DNA of 64,000 nt from Phenylobacterium sp. J426 (GCF_024699945.1 NZ_JAJOMY010000001.1:1736001-1800000), one strand, 5' to 3'. Numbered from the stretch's first letter, positions 1 through 8,862 are shown. Numbers and translations: made by a program. The notes: a model not told the origin generated them from the sequence alone.

Positions 1-18
1 CGTGCCGAGGCGCATGGC

Positions 19-1993
19 TCAGCTCAGCTTCGCCTTGGCGGCAGCGGCCACGGCTTCCGCGGTGATGCCGAAGTGCTGGTAGAGCGCCTTGTCCGGCGCG
101 CTGGCGCCGAAGCCGGTCATGCCCACGAAGACCCCGTCGGCGCCGATGAAGCGATCCCAGCCCATGCGCACGCCCGCCTCGATGGCGACCTTCACCTCGG
201 ACTCGCCGATCAGCGTCTCCTGATAGTCGCGCGGCTGCGCCTCGAACAGCTCGAAGCAGGGAACGGACACCACGCGGGCGCCAATGCCGTCGGCCTCCAG
301 CAGGTCCTTGGCGGCCAGCGCGATCGGCACCTCCGTGCCCGTGGCGAAGATCGTCACCTGGGCCGGCAGGCCGGCGGCGGCCAGCTGATAGGCGCCGCGG
401 GCCGACAGGTTTTCGCCGATCGGGGTGGTGCGGACGGCCGCGGTCTTCTGGCGCGACAGGGCCAGCACCGAGGGCGTCGTCTTGGCGTCCAGCGCCAGCT
501 TCCAGCACTCGGCGGTCTCCACCGCGTCGGCCGGACGGAAGACGTTCAGGTTCGGCATGGCGCGCAGCGAGGCCAGGTGTTCCACCGGCTGGTGGGTTGG
601 GCCATCTTCGCCGAGGCCGATGCTGTCGTGGGTGCCCACGAAGATCGTGCGCACGCCCATCAGCGCCGACAGGCGGATCGCGGGACGGGCGTAGTCGCTG
701 AACACCAGGAACGTGCCGCCGTACGGGATCACCCCCGCCGTGCAGGGCCAGGCCGTTCATGGCCGCGGCCATGCCGAACTCGCGCACGCCGTAGTTCACG
801 TAGCGGCCGGCGTAGTCGGGGGCGTCGAACACCGGGGTGTTCTTGACGAAGGTGTTGTTCGAACCGGTCAGGTCGGCCGAGCCGCCGATTAGCTCGGGGA
901 TCTCGCCGAAGATTTTCTCCAGCACCGCACCCGAGTGTTGGCGGGTGGCTGCGGCTGGGGCCTTGGCCTCCGCATCTGCGATGAACTGGTCCAGGGCGGC
1001 GAACGCCGTCTTCGGCAGCTCGCCGGCCATGGCCCGCTCGAACTCGCCGCGCAGGGTCGAGGCGGCGAGCTTGGCCTCCCAGGCCTTGCGGGCCTTCGCG
1101 CCGCGTCGGCCGGCCGACCGCCAGGGCTTCAGGGCCTCGTCCGGCACGACGAAGGGCTCGTGCGGCCAGCCCAGGTTCTCGCGGGTCTTGACCACCTCGT
1201 CCTTGCCCAGCGCCTTGCCGTGCACGTCGTGGGTGCCGGCGAAGGTGGGCGAACCCTTGCCGATGATGGTCTTGCAGGCGATCAGCGTCGGCTTGTCCTG
1301 CTTCACGGCCCAGGCGAGCGCGCGGCGGATCTGCCCCTCGTCGTGGCCGTCGATACGCTTCGTAGCCCAGCCGGCGGCCTTGAAACGGGCCAGCTGGTCG
1401 GTGGCGTCCGAGATGCCGACGTGGCCGTCGATGGTGATGTCGTTGTCATCCCAGAGCACGGTCAGCTTGGCGAGCTTCAGGCGGCCGGCGAGGCTGATGG
1501 CCTCGTGGCTGACGCCTTCCATCAGGCAGCCGTCGCCGGCCACGACCCAGGTGCGATGGTCGACCAGGTCCGCTCCGAAGCGGGCGGCCAGGTGCCGTTC
1601 GGCCATGGCCATGCCGACGGCGGTGGCCAGGCCCTGGCCCAGCGGGCCGGTGGTCGTCTCGACGCCCGGCGTGTGGCCGAATTCGGGGTGGCCCGGCGTG
1701 TTGGAGCCGAGCTGGCGGAAGTTGCGCAGGCTATCCAGCGTCACCGCCTTCACGCCGGCCAGGTGCAGCAGGCTGTACAGCAGCATCGAGCCGTGGCCGG
1801 CCGACAGTACGAAGCGGTCGCGGTCGGCCCAATCAGGGCGGCTCGCGTCGTACTTCATGAACTTCGTCCAGAGAACCGTCGCGACGTCGGCCATGCCCAT
1901 CGGCATGCCGGGGTGGCCGGAGTTGGCCTGCTCCACGGCGTCCATCGATAGGACACGGATGGCGTCGGCCATGAGCTTCGTCGGCGCGGGCAT
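19..1993 (-). CDS. tkt: Transketolase (one frameshift near 732-736)
   Basis: Transketolase moves two-carbon ketol units between sugar phosphates in the pentose phosphate pathway, using thiamine diphosphate. Read across one shift, the protein is about 657 residues, the usual family length. It begins [18 protein letters not shown]. The N-terminal half carries the thiamine-binding block ([35 protein letters not shown]). The C-terminal half carries the pyrimidine-domain motif [20 protein letters not shown] and [17 protein letters not shown]. The reading frame breaks in that first motif, where a run of five C (732-736 on the plus strand) should be four. An inverted repeat lies upstream at 2033-2050. 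Three bases after the stop, a minus-strand ATG (13-15) may begin the next gene, outside the window. The break is most likely a sequence error in a functional gene. Confidence 0.95.
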
Positions 1994-2032
1994 CGAGATC
2001 TTTCGCGAGTCGTTAACGGCGGGATGCGGCGC

Positions 2033-2050
2033 GCCCTCGCACGTGAGGGC
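2033..2050. repeat. Inverted repeat in the tkt leader
   Basis: GCCCTC and GAGGGC arms of six bases flank GCACGT, about 40 bases upstream of the transketolase start. It could be an operator or a leader hairpin. No T-run follows in either direction, so it is not a terminator. Confidence 0.3.
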
Positions 2051-2130
2051 CGAAGGGTCAAGAAACCGGCCAATTCCCAAGCGAGACGACGCGCTTTAGA
2101 AAAGGCCTGTAAGCCTTTGGGGAGTCATGC

Positions 2131-2421
2131 ATGAACCCGGGCGAGAGCGCGTTGGACCTGGCCGCGAAGCGACTGGAGCGCGCCGTCCATCTTCTGGAGC
2201 AGAGGCTGGCCGAGAAGCTGCGCCAGGCCGGCGCCGAGGCCGGCGGCCTGTTCGATCAGGACCGCGCCAACCTGGCCGCCGAGCTGGACCGGGCGAGGGC
2301 GCGCGAGCGTGAGCTGGAAGAAGCCGGGGCGCAGGCCTCGCTCGCGCTTGGCAAGGCCATCGAAGAGATCAAGGCCGCCCTGAACGGGCAGGCCCCGATG
2401 GACAATGGGGCGGAGCACTAG
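2131..2421 (+). CDS. Coiled-coil protein, DUF4164-like, upstream of zapA
   Basis: A 96-residue acidic, Ala/Glu/Leu-rich protein predicted to be almost wholly alpha-helical coiled coil (residues about 8-85), without signal peptide or membrane segment. A GGGGAG ribosome-binding site (2119-2124) lies 6 bases before the chosen ATG. An earlier out-of-frame ATG at 2127 was ignored. It ends two bases before zapA and is very probably co-transcribed with it. Small coiled-coil proteins annotated DUF4164 commonly occupy this place upstream of alphaproteobacterial zapA. A role with the division ring is plausible by association only. Confidence 0.75.
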   Translation: MNPGESALDLAAKRLERAVHLLEQRLAEKLRQAGAEAGGLFDQDRANLAAELDRARARERELEEAGAQASLALGKAIEEIKAALNGQAPMDNGAEH

Positions 2422-2423
2422 CC

Positions 2424-2759
2424 ATGGCTCAGATCAGCGTCGAGGTGAACGGCCGGCCCTATGCGGTGGGCTGTGAAGACGGGCAGGAGCAGCACCTGCA
2501 GGACCTGGCCAAGATGTTCGACCAGCAGGTTCGCCACGTCTCGGCCGACATGGGCCAGCTGGGCGACACCCGCCTGTTCCTGATGGGCGCCCTGCTGCTG
2601 GCCGATGAACTGGCGGACGCCAGGAACCGGCTCGCCGCCCTGCAGGTCGAGGTCGGCAAGCTCCAGGGCGAACGCTCCCGGGTCGAATCGAAGGCGGTCG
2701 CGGCGCTCGAGACGGCCGCCCGCCGGATCGAGAGGCTCGCGAGCGACGAGGCCGCCTAG
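2424..2759 (+). CDS. zapA: Cell division protein ZapA
   Basis: ZapA binds FtsZ and bundles its filaments at mid-cell. This 111-residue protein has the family's N-terminal beta segment (AQISVEVNGRPYAVGCEDG), the helix that begins with the QEQHLQDLAKMFDQQV pattern, and a long C-terminal coiled coil (residues about 55-105) used for tetramer formation. It starts two bases after the preceding coiled-coil gene. Its 3' end overlaps the convergent desaturase by four bases. In many proteobacteria zapA is followed by 6S RNA and a 5-formyltetrahydrofolate cyclo-ligase. Here the same order holds, with the desaturase inserted on the other strand. Confidence 0.9.
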   Translation: MAQISVEVNGRPYAVGCEDGQEQHLQDLAKMFDQQVRHVSADMGQLGDTRLFLMGALLLADELADARNRLAALQVEVGKLQGERSRVESKAVAALETAARRIERLASDEAA

Positions 2760-3790
2760 CGGGTCCTGCGGATCAGGTGGCCCAGCGCCGGCACGAGCTC
2801 CGGCTGCTCTATCCGGCGATAGGCGTGATCGGCCGGCACGCTGGCCGCCAGCCTCGCGTGCGCGCGGCCCAGGTTGTGGTACGGCATCCGCGGGAGCAGG
2901 TGGTGGAGACCGTGGTAGCGCAGGCCGACCGGCGCCCACAGGAACGGCAGCATGGCCGGGGGCGGGACGTTCACGCTGTCGAGGAACTGGCCCTCGAAGG
3001 TCATCATGCCCCCGTCGTTCTCCCAGTAGTGGGCGACGGCGGTGCGCAGCTGGTTCACGAAGGCGAAGACGGCATAGATGCCGATGACGATGACGACCGC
3101 CCGCAGCGGGATCACGCCGGCGGCCGTCAGCCCGATCACCGTCCAGCTCCAGAGCCAGCAGGCGATCTCCTGCGCGAGCCACGGCGCCTTGGCCGCCCGG
3201 TCGAAGTCCTCGCGGGCGAACTCGGTGTTGATTGTCATCGCCGACGTCTTGGCGATGATCCATCGCCGCAGCGGCGGAAGCAGGAACGAGACCGGCGCCA
3301 ACACAGCGAACCGCAGGATCACGCCTACCGGCGCCAGCAGGGCGATCAGCACGAAGCCCAAGAGGCTTCGAACGGGAAGACGCGCCAGGGGCATGTATTC
3401 GGGGTCGCGCACCGTGCCGTAGCGGTCCTTGGCATGGTGCAGCATGTGCACGCCCTCGTAGAGCAGCGAGGGCGTCAGGAAGGGCACGCCGACCAGCAGA
3501 TTCCAGCCGAGGTGGAAGCCCGGCAGGTCGTCCCGCCGCTGGTGCGTCAGCTCGTGGATAAAGCTGACGGCGCGATACAGCGCCAGCACGCAGACCGCGC
3601 CAGCGGCGATCGCCCAGGCCACCGAGGCTGTCGTCGCAACCCAAAGGCTGAGGTAGGTGACCGCCGACGTCGCGATCAGGTCGGCCCAGTAGATGCGCGG
3701 GTTCGGCCGCATCAGGTCGCGCGTCAGCTCGTTCGCCCATCTGGCGAGGGACGGCGCGGCAGCGGTCGAGGCGGGCGAAATGGCGTTCAC
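2756..3790 (-). CDS. Membrane fatty acid desaturase family protein
   Basis: Membrane-bound di-iron desaturase/hydroxylase family, acting on lipid acyl chains or carotenoid-like substrates. About 344 residues from the GTG start chosen here (VNAISPAST). The histidine boxes are visible: HELTH (around residue 85), HMLHHAKDR, and the C-terminal LRYHGLHHLLPRMPYH. Hydrophobic segments lie between them (for example VTYLSLWVATTASVAWAIAAGA). The frame stays open upstream to 3931 but that extension is low in family character. No good ribosome-binding site marks either start, so the N-terminus is uncertain. Convergent with zapA, with a four-base overlap. The exact substrate cannot be read from sequence. 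Confidence 0.85.
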   Translation of the reverse strand: MNAISPASTAAAPSLARWANELTRDLMRPNPRIYWADLIATSAVTYLSLWVATTASVAWAIAAGAVCVLALYRAVSFIHELTHQRRDDLPGFHLGWNLLVGVPFLTPSLLYEGVHMLHHAKDRYGTVRDPEYMPLARLPVRSLLGFVLIALLAPVGVILRFAVLAPVSFLLPPLRRWIIAKTSAMTINTEFAREDFDRAAKAPWLAQEIACWLWSWTVIGLTAAGVIPLRAVVIVIGIYAVFAFVNQLRTAVAHYWENDGGMMTFEGQFLDSVNVPPPAMLPFLWAPVGLRYHGLHHLLPRMPYHNLGRAHARLAASVPADHAYRRIEQPELVPALGHLIRRTR

Positions 3791-3931
3791 AGGGGGAGAT
3801 GTAGAACCAGGGACGAGCCAGTTGAAGGGCGGTGACGCAGAACGGGCGATTGGCCGCGCTTGAGAATGGAGGTCTCGGCCACTACGTTGGACGGCGGCGG
3901 GTCCTGCTGCGGCTCTCGTCGAAGGCGACAA

Positions 3932-4075
3932 TATTCCAGCGACCTTAATTCACTCAAAGGGAGCTGTCCCTGCCCGGGATCGTGGTCTCGGGTAAACGGC
4001 GCCCACCTGGTCTATCCAGGTCGAGGGAATTGAACTGACCTTCACGGCTCTTCGCGGCGCCGCCACCCATTTTGC
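3932..4075 (+). ncRNA. ssrS: Probable 6S RNA (ssrS)
   Basis: 6S RNA binds the sigma70 holoenzyme and mimics an open promoter. The region is non-coding, lies between zapA and the formyltetrahydrofolate cyclo-ligase where proteobacterial 6S RNA usually sits, and can fold as a long rod: a central hairpin ACCTGG-TCTAT-CCAGGT (about 4006-4022), flanking GGCGCC segments that can pair (about 3998 and 4056), and GC-rich closing segments. A possible -10 element (caatatt, about 3929-3935) precedes it. The ends are approximate. The call rests on position and foldability, not on a covariance search. Confidence 0.55.
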
Positions 4076-4089
4076 CCTACAAGGGGCCG

Positions 4090-4671
4090 GTGACTGTCAT
4101 CCCGGAAAAGACGGCGCTGCGAAAGCGCCTCCGCGGCCTTCGACGCGCGCTCGCCGCCGCGACCCCGAACGCCGCAGAACGCGCCGCCGAGCGACTGCCG
4201 CTCGACCGCCTGCCTGAGTTCAACAGCTTCTCGGGCTATGTCGCTCAGGGCGCGGAGATCGATCCCCTGCCGCTGATGCTGCGTCTGGCCGAGCTGGGCG
4301 CGGCGCCCGCGCTGCCCACCGCCGTCAGCCGCGACCTGCCGCTGGAGTTCCGGCTGTGGGACAGCCGCACGCCCCTCGAACCCGACGCCTTCGGCATCCC
4401 GGCGCCGCCGGCTTGGGCCGACGTTGTCGAGCCGGACCTCGTCATCTGCCCGTTGCTGGCCTTCGACCGGCGCGGCGGCCGCCTGGGCCAGGGCGCCGGC
4501 CACTATGATCGGACGCTGGCGAACCTTCGGGCGACCAAGCCTGTTTGCGTACTGGGCCTGGCCTACGCCGGCCAGGAACTGGACGAGATCCCGATGGAGC
4601 CGCACGACCAGCCCCTCGACGCCATTCTGACCGAGACGGAGTTCGTCCTGGTCGCTAAGGAGGCGCGATGA
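4090..4671 (+). CDS. 5-formyltetrahydrofolate cyclo-ligase
   Basis: Converts 5-formyltetrahydrofolate to 5,10-methenyltetrahydrofolate with ATP, returning stored folate to one-carbon metabolism. About 193 residues, normal for the family. The N-terminal basic helix (EKTALRKRLRGLRRAL) and the signature GRLGQGAGHYDRTL, the family's phosphate-binding G-x-G-x-G-x-YDR motif, are present. The GTG at 4090 is chosen because AAGGGG lies just before it. A TTG at 4072 is also in frame but would run into the probable 6S RNA. The last four bases overlap the next gene (ATGA), implying translational coupling. Confidence 0.9.
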   Translation: MTVIPEKTALRKRLRGLRRALAAATPNAAERAAERLPLDRLPEFNSFSGYVAQGAEIDPLPLMLRLAELGAAPALPTAVSRDLPLEFRLWDSRTPLEPDAFGIPAPPAWADVVEPDLVICPLLAFDRRGGRLGQGAGHYDRTLANLRATKPVCVLGLAYAGQELDEIPMEPHDQPLDAILTETEFVLVAKEAR

Positions 4672-5504
4672 AACTTGCCTTCTTCGGCGATGTGGTCGGT
4701 CGATCGGGCCGCGACGGCCTCACCGAGTTCCTGCCCGGCTTGAAGCGCCGGCTGCAACTCGACTTCGTCGTCGTCAACGCGGAGAACGCCGCTGCGGGGT
4801 TCGGTATCACCGAGGCCACCGCGAACGAGCTGTTCGACGCCGGCGCCGACTGCCTGACGCTCGGCAATCATTCGTGGGATCAGAAGGAGGCGCTGACCTA
4901 CATCGTCCGCGAGCCCCGGCTGATCCGACCGCTGAACTACCCGCCGCTGAGCCACGCGCCGGGTCGCGGGGCGCAGTTGTTCGACACGCCGTCCGGACGC
5001 CGGGTGCTGGTCGTGAACCTGCTGGGACGGGTCTACATGGATCCCCTGGACGATCCTTTCGCAGCCGTGGACCGTGAACTCGAATCCGCGCCGCTGGGCG
5101 CGGTGGCTGACGCCATCATCGTCGACATGCACGCCGAGGTCAGCTCCGAGAAGATGGCCATGGGCCATTGGTGCGACGGCCGCGCCAGCCTCGTCGTCGG
5201 CACTCATACCCACGTGCCGACGGCCGACGCCCAGATCCTGCCGGGCGGCACGGCCTACCAGACCGACGCCGGAGCCTGCGCCGACTACGACAGCGTGATC
5301 GGCAACCAGAAGGACGAGCCGCTGCGGCGGTTCACCACCAAGATCTCGGGCGGTCGATACAAGCCGGCCGAGGGGCCGGCGACGGTCTGCGGCGTGTTCG
5401 TGGAAACGGACGACCGGACCGGGCTTGCCAGACGCATCGAGCCGATCCGCGTAGGCGGCCGGCTGGCGCCCCACGTGCCCGTCCTGGACAGGATCGAGGC
5501 CTAG
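4668..5504 (+). CDS. YmdB-family metallophosphoesterase (TIGR00282)
   Basis: A 278-residue calcineurin-like phosphoesterase of the YmdB type. Family members hydrolyse 2',3'-cyclic nucleotides in vitro, and in Bacillus YmdB affects biofilm and RNA turnover. Metal-ligand motifs are in order: FFGDVVGRSGRD (residues 5-16), VVNAENAAAGFG, TLGNHSWDQKE (around residue 65), DMHAEVSSEKMAMGHWCDGR, and VVGTHTHVPTADAQILPGGTA. It starts inside the stop codon region of the cyclo-ligase (ATGA overlap) and ends with a four-base overlap with the convergent hybrid kinase. Physiological substrate unknown here. Confidence 0.88.
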   Translation: MKLAFFGDVVGRSGRDGLTEFLPGLKRRLQLDFVVVNAENAAAGFGITEATANELFDAGADCLTLGNHSWDQKEALTYIVREPRLIRPLNYPPLSHAPGRGAQLFDTPSGRRVLVVNLLGRVYMDPLDDPFAAVDRELESAPLGAVADAIIVDMHAEVSSEKMAMGHWCDGRASLVVGTHTHVPTADAQILPGGTAYQTDAGACADYDSVIGNQKDEPLRRFTTKISGGRYKPAEGPATVCGVFVETDDRTGLARRIEPIRVGGRLAPHVPVLDRIEA

Positions 5505-7240
5505 GCGACGTCCCGGTCTCGGCGACGATGCTCGAGCACGCGGAGGATGGTGGCGACGAGCTCAGCCTGACGGATGGGCTTGGTATGCAGGGCGTCGAAG
5601 CCTAGCGTGCGCAGTCGATCCTCCTCGCCCGGTCCTGCCTGGCCCGTCAGGGCGACAACGGGGACGTCCTGTGGGCCGGCGAGGCCGGCGCGGATGTGGC
5701 GCACCACCTCGACACCGTCGAAATCCGGCATGTGAACGTCCATCAGCAAGACGTCGAAGAGATCCGTCTGCACCCTGTCGAGAGCCTCGACGCCGTGCGC
5801 CGCCGTTTCCACCGACGCGCCTGTCGCTCTCAGGAGAGCGCGCGCGACCGCCAGGTTGATCGGATTGTCGTCGGTGACGAGGATGCGCACGTCCGACAGG
5901 CTGGACGCCACGCTCTTCGGGCTGGGCTGTGTGTCGACAGGGGTGATCTCGGCGGGCGGCAGCGGCAGGCGGACCCGGAACGTCGCGCCGTCCCCGGGTC
6001 GGCTTTCCACTCCGATTTCGCCGCCCATCATCGAACACAGCGTGCGACAGATCGAGAGGCCGAGGCCGGTGCCGCCGTATCTGCGCGCCGCCGAGGCCTC
6101 TGCCTGGACAAACGGACGGAACAGGCGCGCCGTCTGATCGGCGCTCATTCCGGGCCCAGTGTCCCGGACGAGGATCTCGACGCCGCTTTCGCCATCTGCC
6201 TGTAGCGAACGGTTGATGGCCAGTGTGACCCGGCCGTTGCCGGTGAACTTCAGGGCGTTGGACAGCAGGTTCTGGACGATCTGGCGGACGCGCGCCTCAT
6301 CACCCTGGACGTAGGCCGGCAACTCCGGATCGATCTCGCAGATGAGCTCCAGGTTCTTGGCGGCTGCGGCCTCTGACCAGAGCTGAACGGACTGTTCGCC
6401 GAGGAGGCGGAGATTGAAGGGCGCTACGTTCAGCTCCAGCCGCCCGGCCTCGATCTTGGTGTGGTCCAGGACATCGTTGAGGATGTCCATCAATGCGTCG
6501 CCCGAGCGGATGATGGTGTCGAGGTATTCGCGCTGCTGGCTGGTGAGCTGCGTCGCCTGCAGCGCCCGCGCCATACCCATCACGCCGTTCATCGGCGTGC
6601 GGATCTCGTGCGAGACCATGCCGAGGAATGCTGATTTTGTTTCGCTGGCTTCCTTGGCCCGCCGTTCGGCGTCTTCGAGCGCCTGGGCGTTCTTCTTGGT
6701 CGCCCATGCGGCGGCCAGCACATAGGCAAGGGCCATGAAGGTGCCGAAGCCGACGATCATCAGGTCGCCGGGCTCGTAGCCGCCAAGCGCGAGCGGCAGG
6801 GCGAGCCACAGGAGGGCTGCCGGCGCGCACATGGCCAGCAAGGCCACCGGGGTTCGGGACGAGAAGCCGATCGCGTGGATCAGAACCGTGACGAGCACCG
6901 CGACGGCGGCCAGTCGCAGCGCCTCCTGGCCGGACACCCAGCCTCGCACGGCCAGAGCGCACCAGACGAGGCCCGCGAGCATCGTCAGCAGCAGGTAGGC
7001 CAGCCGCGCCCGCGGCGCGAGGACGCCGTCGCTCAGCGCCGCCCGCGAGACCAGCCGCGCGCCTGCCTCGGTGACAGCGAAGCAGGCGAACCAACCGATG
7101 CTCCAGAGCACGCCGAACGGCTGGATCGAAAGCAGCGCGGCGACCACGGCGGCGGCCGATCGAACCGTCAGCACCTCCCATCGCGTTCGCGCCACGATAT
7201 CCAGGCGCTCGTCGAGCACCTTCCAGCGTGCTGCCGGCAT
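5501..7240 (-). CDS. Membrane hybrid sensor histidine kinase / response regulator
   Basis: 579 residues. Six hydrophobic segments in residues about 28-180 form an inner-membrane sensor with no large periplasmic domain. A HisKA dimerisation helix follows, with phospho-acceptor His211 in MVSHEIRTPMNG, then a HATPase domain (N-box QNLLSNALKFT, G-boxes DTGPGMSADQ and YGGTGLGLSICR). A C-terminal receiver (about residues 450-570) has ILVTDDNPIN, phospho-acceptor Asp in LLMDVHMP, and the Lys in HTKPIRQ. No separate DNA-binding output is present, so phosphate is probably relayed to an Hpt protein. It resembles RpfC/BarA-like hybrid kinases in layout. The stimulus is unknown. The leader carries a strong inverted repeat (7264-7291). 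Confidence 0.92.
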   Translation of the reverse strand: MPAARWKVLDERLDIVARTRWEVLTVRSAAAVVAALLSIQPFGVLWSIGWFACFAVTEAGARLVSRAALSDGVLAPRARLAYLLLTMLAGLVWCALAVRGWVSGQEALRLAAVAVLVTVLIHAIGFSSRTPVALLAMCAPAALLWLALPLALGGYEPGDLMIVGFGTFMALAYVLAAAWATKKNAQALEDAERRAKEASETKSAFLGMVSHEIRTPMNGVMGMARALQATQLTSQQREYLDTIIRSGDALMDILNDVLDHTKIEAGRLELNVAPFNLRLLGEQSVQLWSEAAAAKNLELICEIDPELPAYVQGDEARVRQIVQNLLSNALKFTGNGRVTLAINRSLQADGESGVEILVRDTGPGMSADQTARLFRPFVQAEASAARRYGGTGLGLSICRTLCSMMGGEIGVESRPGDGATFRVRLPLPPAEITPVDTQPSPKSVASSLSDVRILVTDDNPINLAVARALLRATGASVETAAHGVEALDRVQTDLFDVLLMDVHMPDFDGVEVVRHIRAGLAGPQDVPVVALTGQAGPGEEDRLRTLGFDALHTKPIRQAELVATILRVLEHRRRDRDVA

Positions 7241-7263
7241 AGGCCAATTCCCCCGAATGCCCC

Positions 7264-7306
7264 GCCGAGGCGGTGTCAGCGACGCCTCGGCGCGTTAACC
7301 TTAACC
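7264..7306. promoter_or_regulatory. Inverted repeat plus tandem TTAACC between divergent genes
   Basis: Perfect nine-base arms GCCGAGGCG and CGCCTCGGC flank ten bases (7264-7291). Two adjacent TTAACC hexamers follow at 7295-7306. The element lies between the hybrid kinase (minus) and the holin-like gene (plus). It is a likely operator or leader hairpin. The hexamers resemble CtrA half-sites, but their spacing is not the canonical TTAA-N7-TTAA. Confidence 0.35.
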
Positions 7307-7431
7307 TTTGCTGCAGAGTCGGTCCAACGGAGCTGTGGAACGCACCCGCAAGTTGCGGGGACGACCGGCCAGCGGCGCGGCTGTTGTCTCGTCAAGACGG
7401 CGCTGTAGTCTCGGCCATGCAAGGAGACGCC

Positions 7432-7788
7432 ATGCTGAAGTTCCTCGTCCGCGCGGTGTTCGCCGCCATCGGCCTCTGGATCGCCGCCAAGATCGTGCCC
7501 GGGGTCGAGGTCGAGAACACGGGCACGCTGGTCGTGGCCGCGATCCTGTTGGGCGTTGTGAACGCAATCGTCAGGCCGGTGGTCTTCATCCTGACCCTGC
7601 CCCTGACGATCGTGACGCTCGGTCTCTTCCTGCTGGTGGTGAACGCCGCGATGATTGGCCTGGTGGCCATGCTGCTCGGCGGCTTCCACGTCGACGGCCT
7701 GGTTCCCGGGGTGTTCGCGGCCATCGTCACCGGCGTGGTGAGTTGGATCGGCAACATGATCGCCCGCGACGACCGCGGGCGGCGCTAG
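7432..7788 (+). CDS. Phage-holin-4-superfamily (YvlD-like) membrane protein
   Basis: 118-residue integral membrane protein with four hydrophobic segments (residues about 5-22, 28-50, 56-80, 90-110). The NAIVRPVVFILTLPLTIVTLGLF block is typical of the housekeeping family annotated as phage holin 4 superfamily. Despite the name, these are widespread chromosomal proteins of unknown function. ATG at 7432 follows AAGGAG (7421-7426) at good spacing. An in-frame ATG at 7417 lacks a comparable site. The end overlaps the convergent enoyl-CoA hydratase by four bases. There is no phage context here. Confidence 0.85.
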   Translation: MLKFLVRAVFAAIGLWIAAKIVPGVEVENTGTLVVAAILLGVVNAIVRPVVFILTLPLTIVTLGLFLLVVNAAMIGLVAMLLGGFHVDGLVPGVFAAIVTGVVSWIGNMIARDDRGRR

Positions 7789-8594
7789 CGACCTTCGAAG
7801 TTCGCCGGCCGCTTCTCCATGAAGGCGGCTACCGCCTCGCCAAAATCCTTGGTTCGCACGAGCGGCATCAGCTGCAGGAACACGTGGTGCACGTGCTCGT
7901 CGAAGCCTTCGGAGAGGCCCATGCGCATCATGCGCTTGGCCGCCTGCACGGCGAGGGGGGCGTTGGCGGCCACCTCCGCGGCGAGCCTGCGGGCCTCCGC
8001 CTGCAGCTGGTCGGCCGGCACGACGCGGGATGCGAGGCCCCAGGTGACCGCTTCCTCGGCGCTCAGCGTGCGGCCGGTGAAGATCAGCTCGGCAGCTTTC
8101 GACCACCCGACAAGCCGGGGCAGCAGCCAGGTGCCGCCGGACTCCGGCACCACCCCGCGCTTGGTGAAGGCGACGGCGAACTTCGCGCCCTCGGCGGCGA
8201 TCCGCATGTCGCAGCCCAGGGCGGTGTCCAGGCCGTAGCCGGCCGCCGAGCCGTTGAGGGCGCAGATCGTCGGCGTGTCGAGGTTGAACAGCACGGTCGG
8301 CGGCGTGGAGCGCAGATCGAGGTTCGTGGGCGACGACGCCCCTTCGAGCCCGAGCTTGCCCTCGCTCGCGCCGCGCAGGTCGAGGCCCGCGCAGAACGCC
8401 TTCCCCGAGCCGGTCAGGATGATCGCCCGCACCTGGGGATCACGATCTGCCTTGAGCAACAGCTCTGCCAGCTGCCCCAGCATCGGGCCCGAGATGGTGT
8501 TCATCCGGTCCGGACGGTTCAGGGTGATGGTCGCGATATGCTCGCTGACCTCGTAGAGCACCTCGGCGTCGACGACGGCGCTGGAGTCGGCCAT
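7785..8594 (-). CDS. Enoyl-CoA hydratase/isomerase family protein (crotonase fold)
   Basis: 269 residues. The oxyanion-hole segments (AFCAGLDLRG around residue 67 and NGSAAGYGLDTALGCD around residue 114) and the catalytic-glutamate region GVVPESGGTWLLPRLVG are present. Hydratases use two acidic residues. Here the second Glu is kept in PESGG, while the first position reads Asp in GYGLDTALGCD, so the precise reaction (hydration, isomerisation or other) is uncertain. The C-terminal ANFEGR is typical of the family. Probably takes part in acyl-CoA degradation, along with the acyl-CoA dehydrogenase and electron-transfer flavoprotein genes elsewhere in the window. Confidence 0.88.
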   Translation of the reverse strand: MADSSAVVDAEVLYEVSEHIATITLNRPDRMNTISGPMLGQLAELLLKADRDPQVRAIILTGSGKAFCAGLDLRGASEGKLGLEGASSPTNLDLRSTPPTVLFNLDTPTICALNGSAAGYGLDTALGCDMRIAAEGAKFAVAFTKRGVVPESGGTWLLPRLVGWSKAAELIFTGRTLSAEEAVTWGLASRVVPADQLQAEARRLAAEVAANAPLAVQAAKRMMRMGLSEGFDEHVHHVFLQLMPLVRTKDFGEAVAAFMEKRPANFEGR

Positions 8595-8678
8595 GGCGGA
8601 TCCTTCCCTTGTCGTTCAGCGTAGACTAGCAGGGCGGCCGTTAGGTAAGGCGCGCGGAATTGATCTGGAGGCCGACCT

Positions 8679-8855
8679 GTGTCGATCGAGAACCATCCCG
8701 GCTACGCTCGCTGGAAAGAAGCCGAGGCGAAGCTCGAGGAGGCCAAGCAGATCCTGGACGTCGTGAGCACCGACGCCGAACGCGAGGTCGCCCAGCGGGC
8801 CGTTGACGACGCCCAGGCCGAGTACGACGCCGCCGTCGACGCCATCGTCGCCTGA
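8679..8855 (+). CDS. Small acidic helical protein, hypothetical (58 aa)
   Basis: A GTG-started frame reading SIENHPGYARWKEAEA onward, rich in Ala, Glu and Asp, predicted to be two helices with no membrane segment. GGAG (8667-8670) lies eight bases upstream. Codon third positions are strongly G/C, as in neighbouring real genes, and the frame fills the gap between two minus-strand genes. No family recognised. The stop is TGA at 8853-8855. Confidence 0.65.
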   Translation: MSIENHPGYARWKEAEAKLEEAKQILDVVSTDAEREVAQRAVDDAQAEYDAAVDAIVA

Positions 8856-8862
8856 GGGAGCG

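Noticed and set aside
13..15. Minus-strand ATG just after the tkt stop
   Set aside because: Only five codons are inside the window, too few to call a gene.
7432..7788. Phage holin indicating a prophage near 7.5 kb
   Set aside because: The family is a chromosomal membrane protein group despite its name, and no phage genes surround it.
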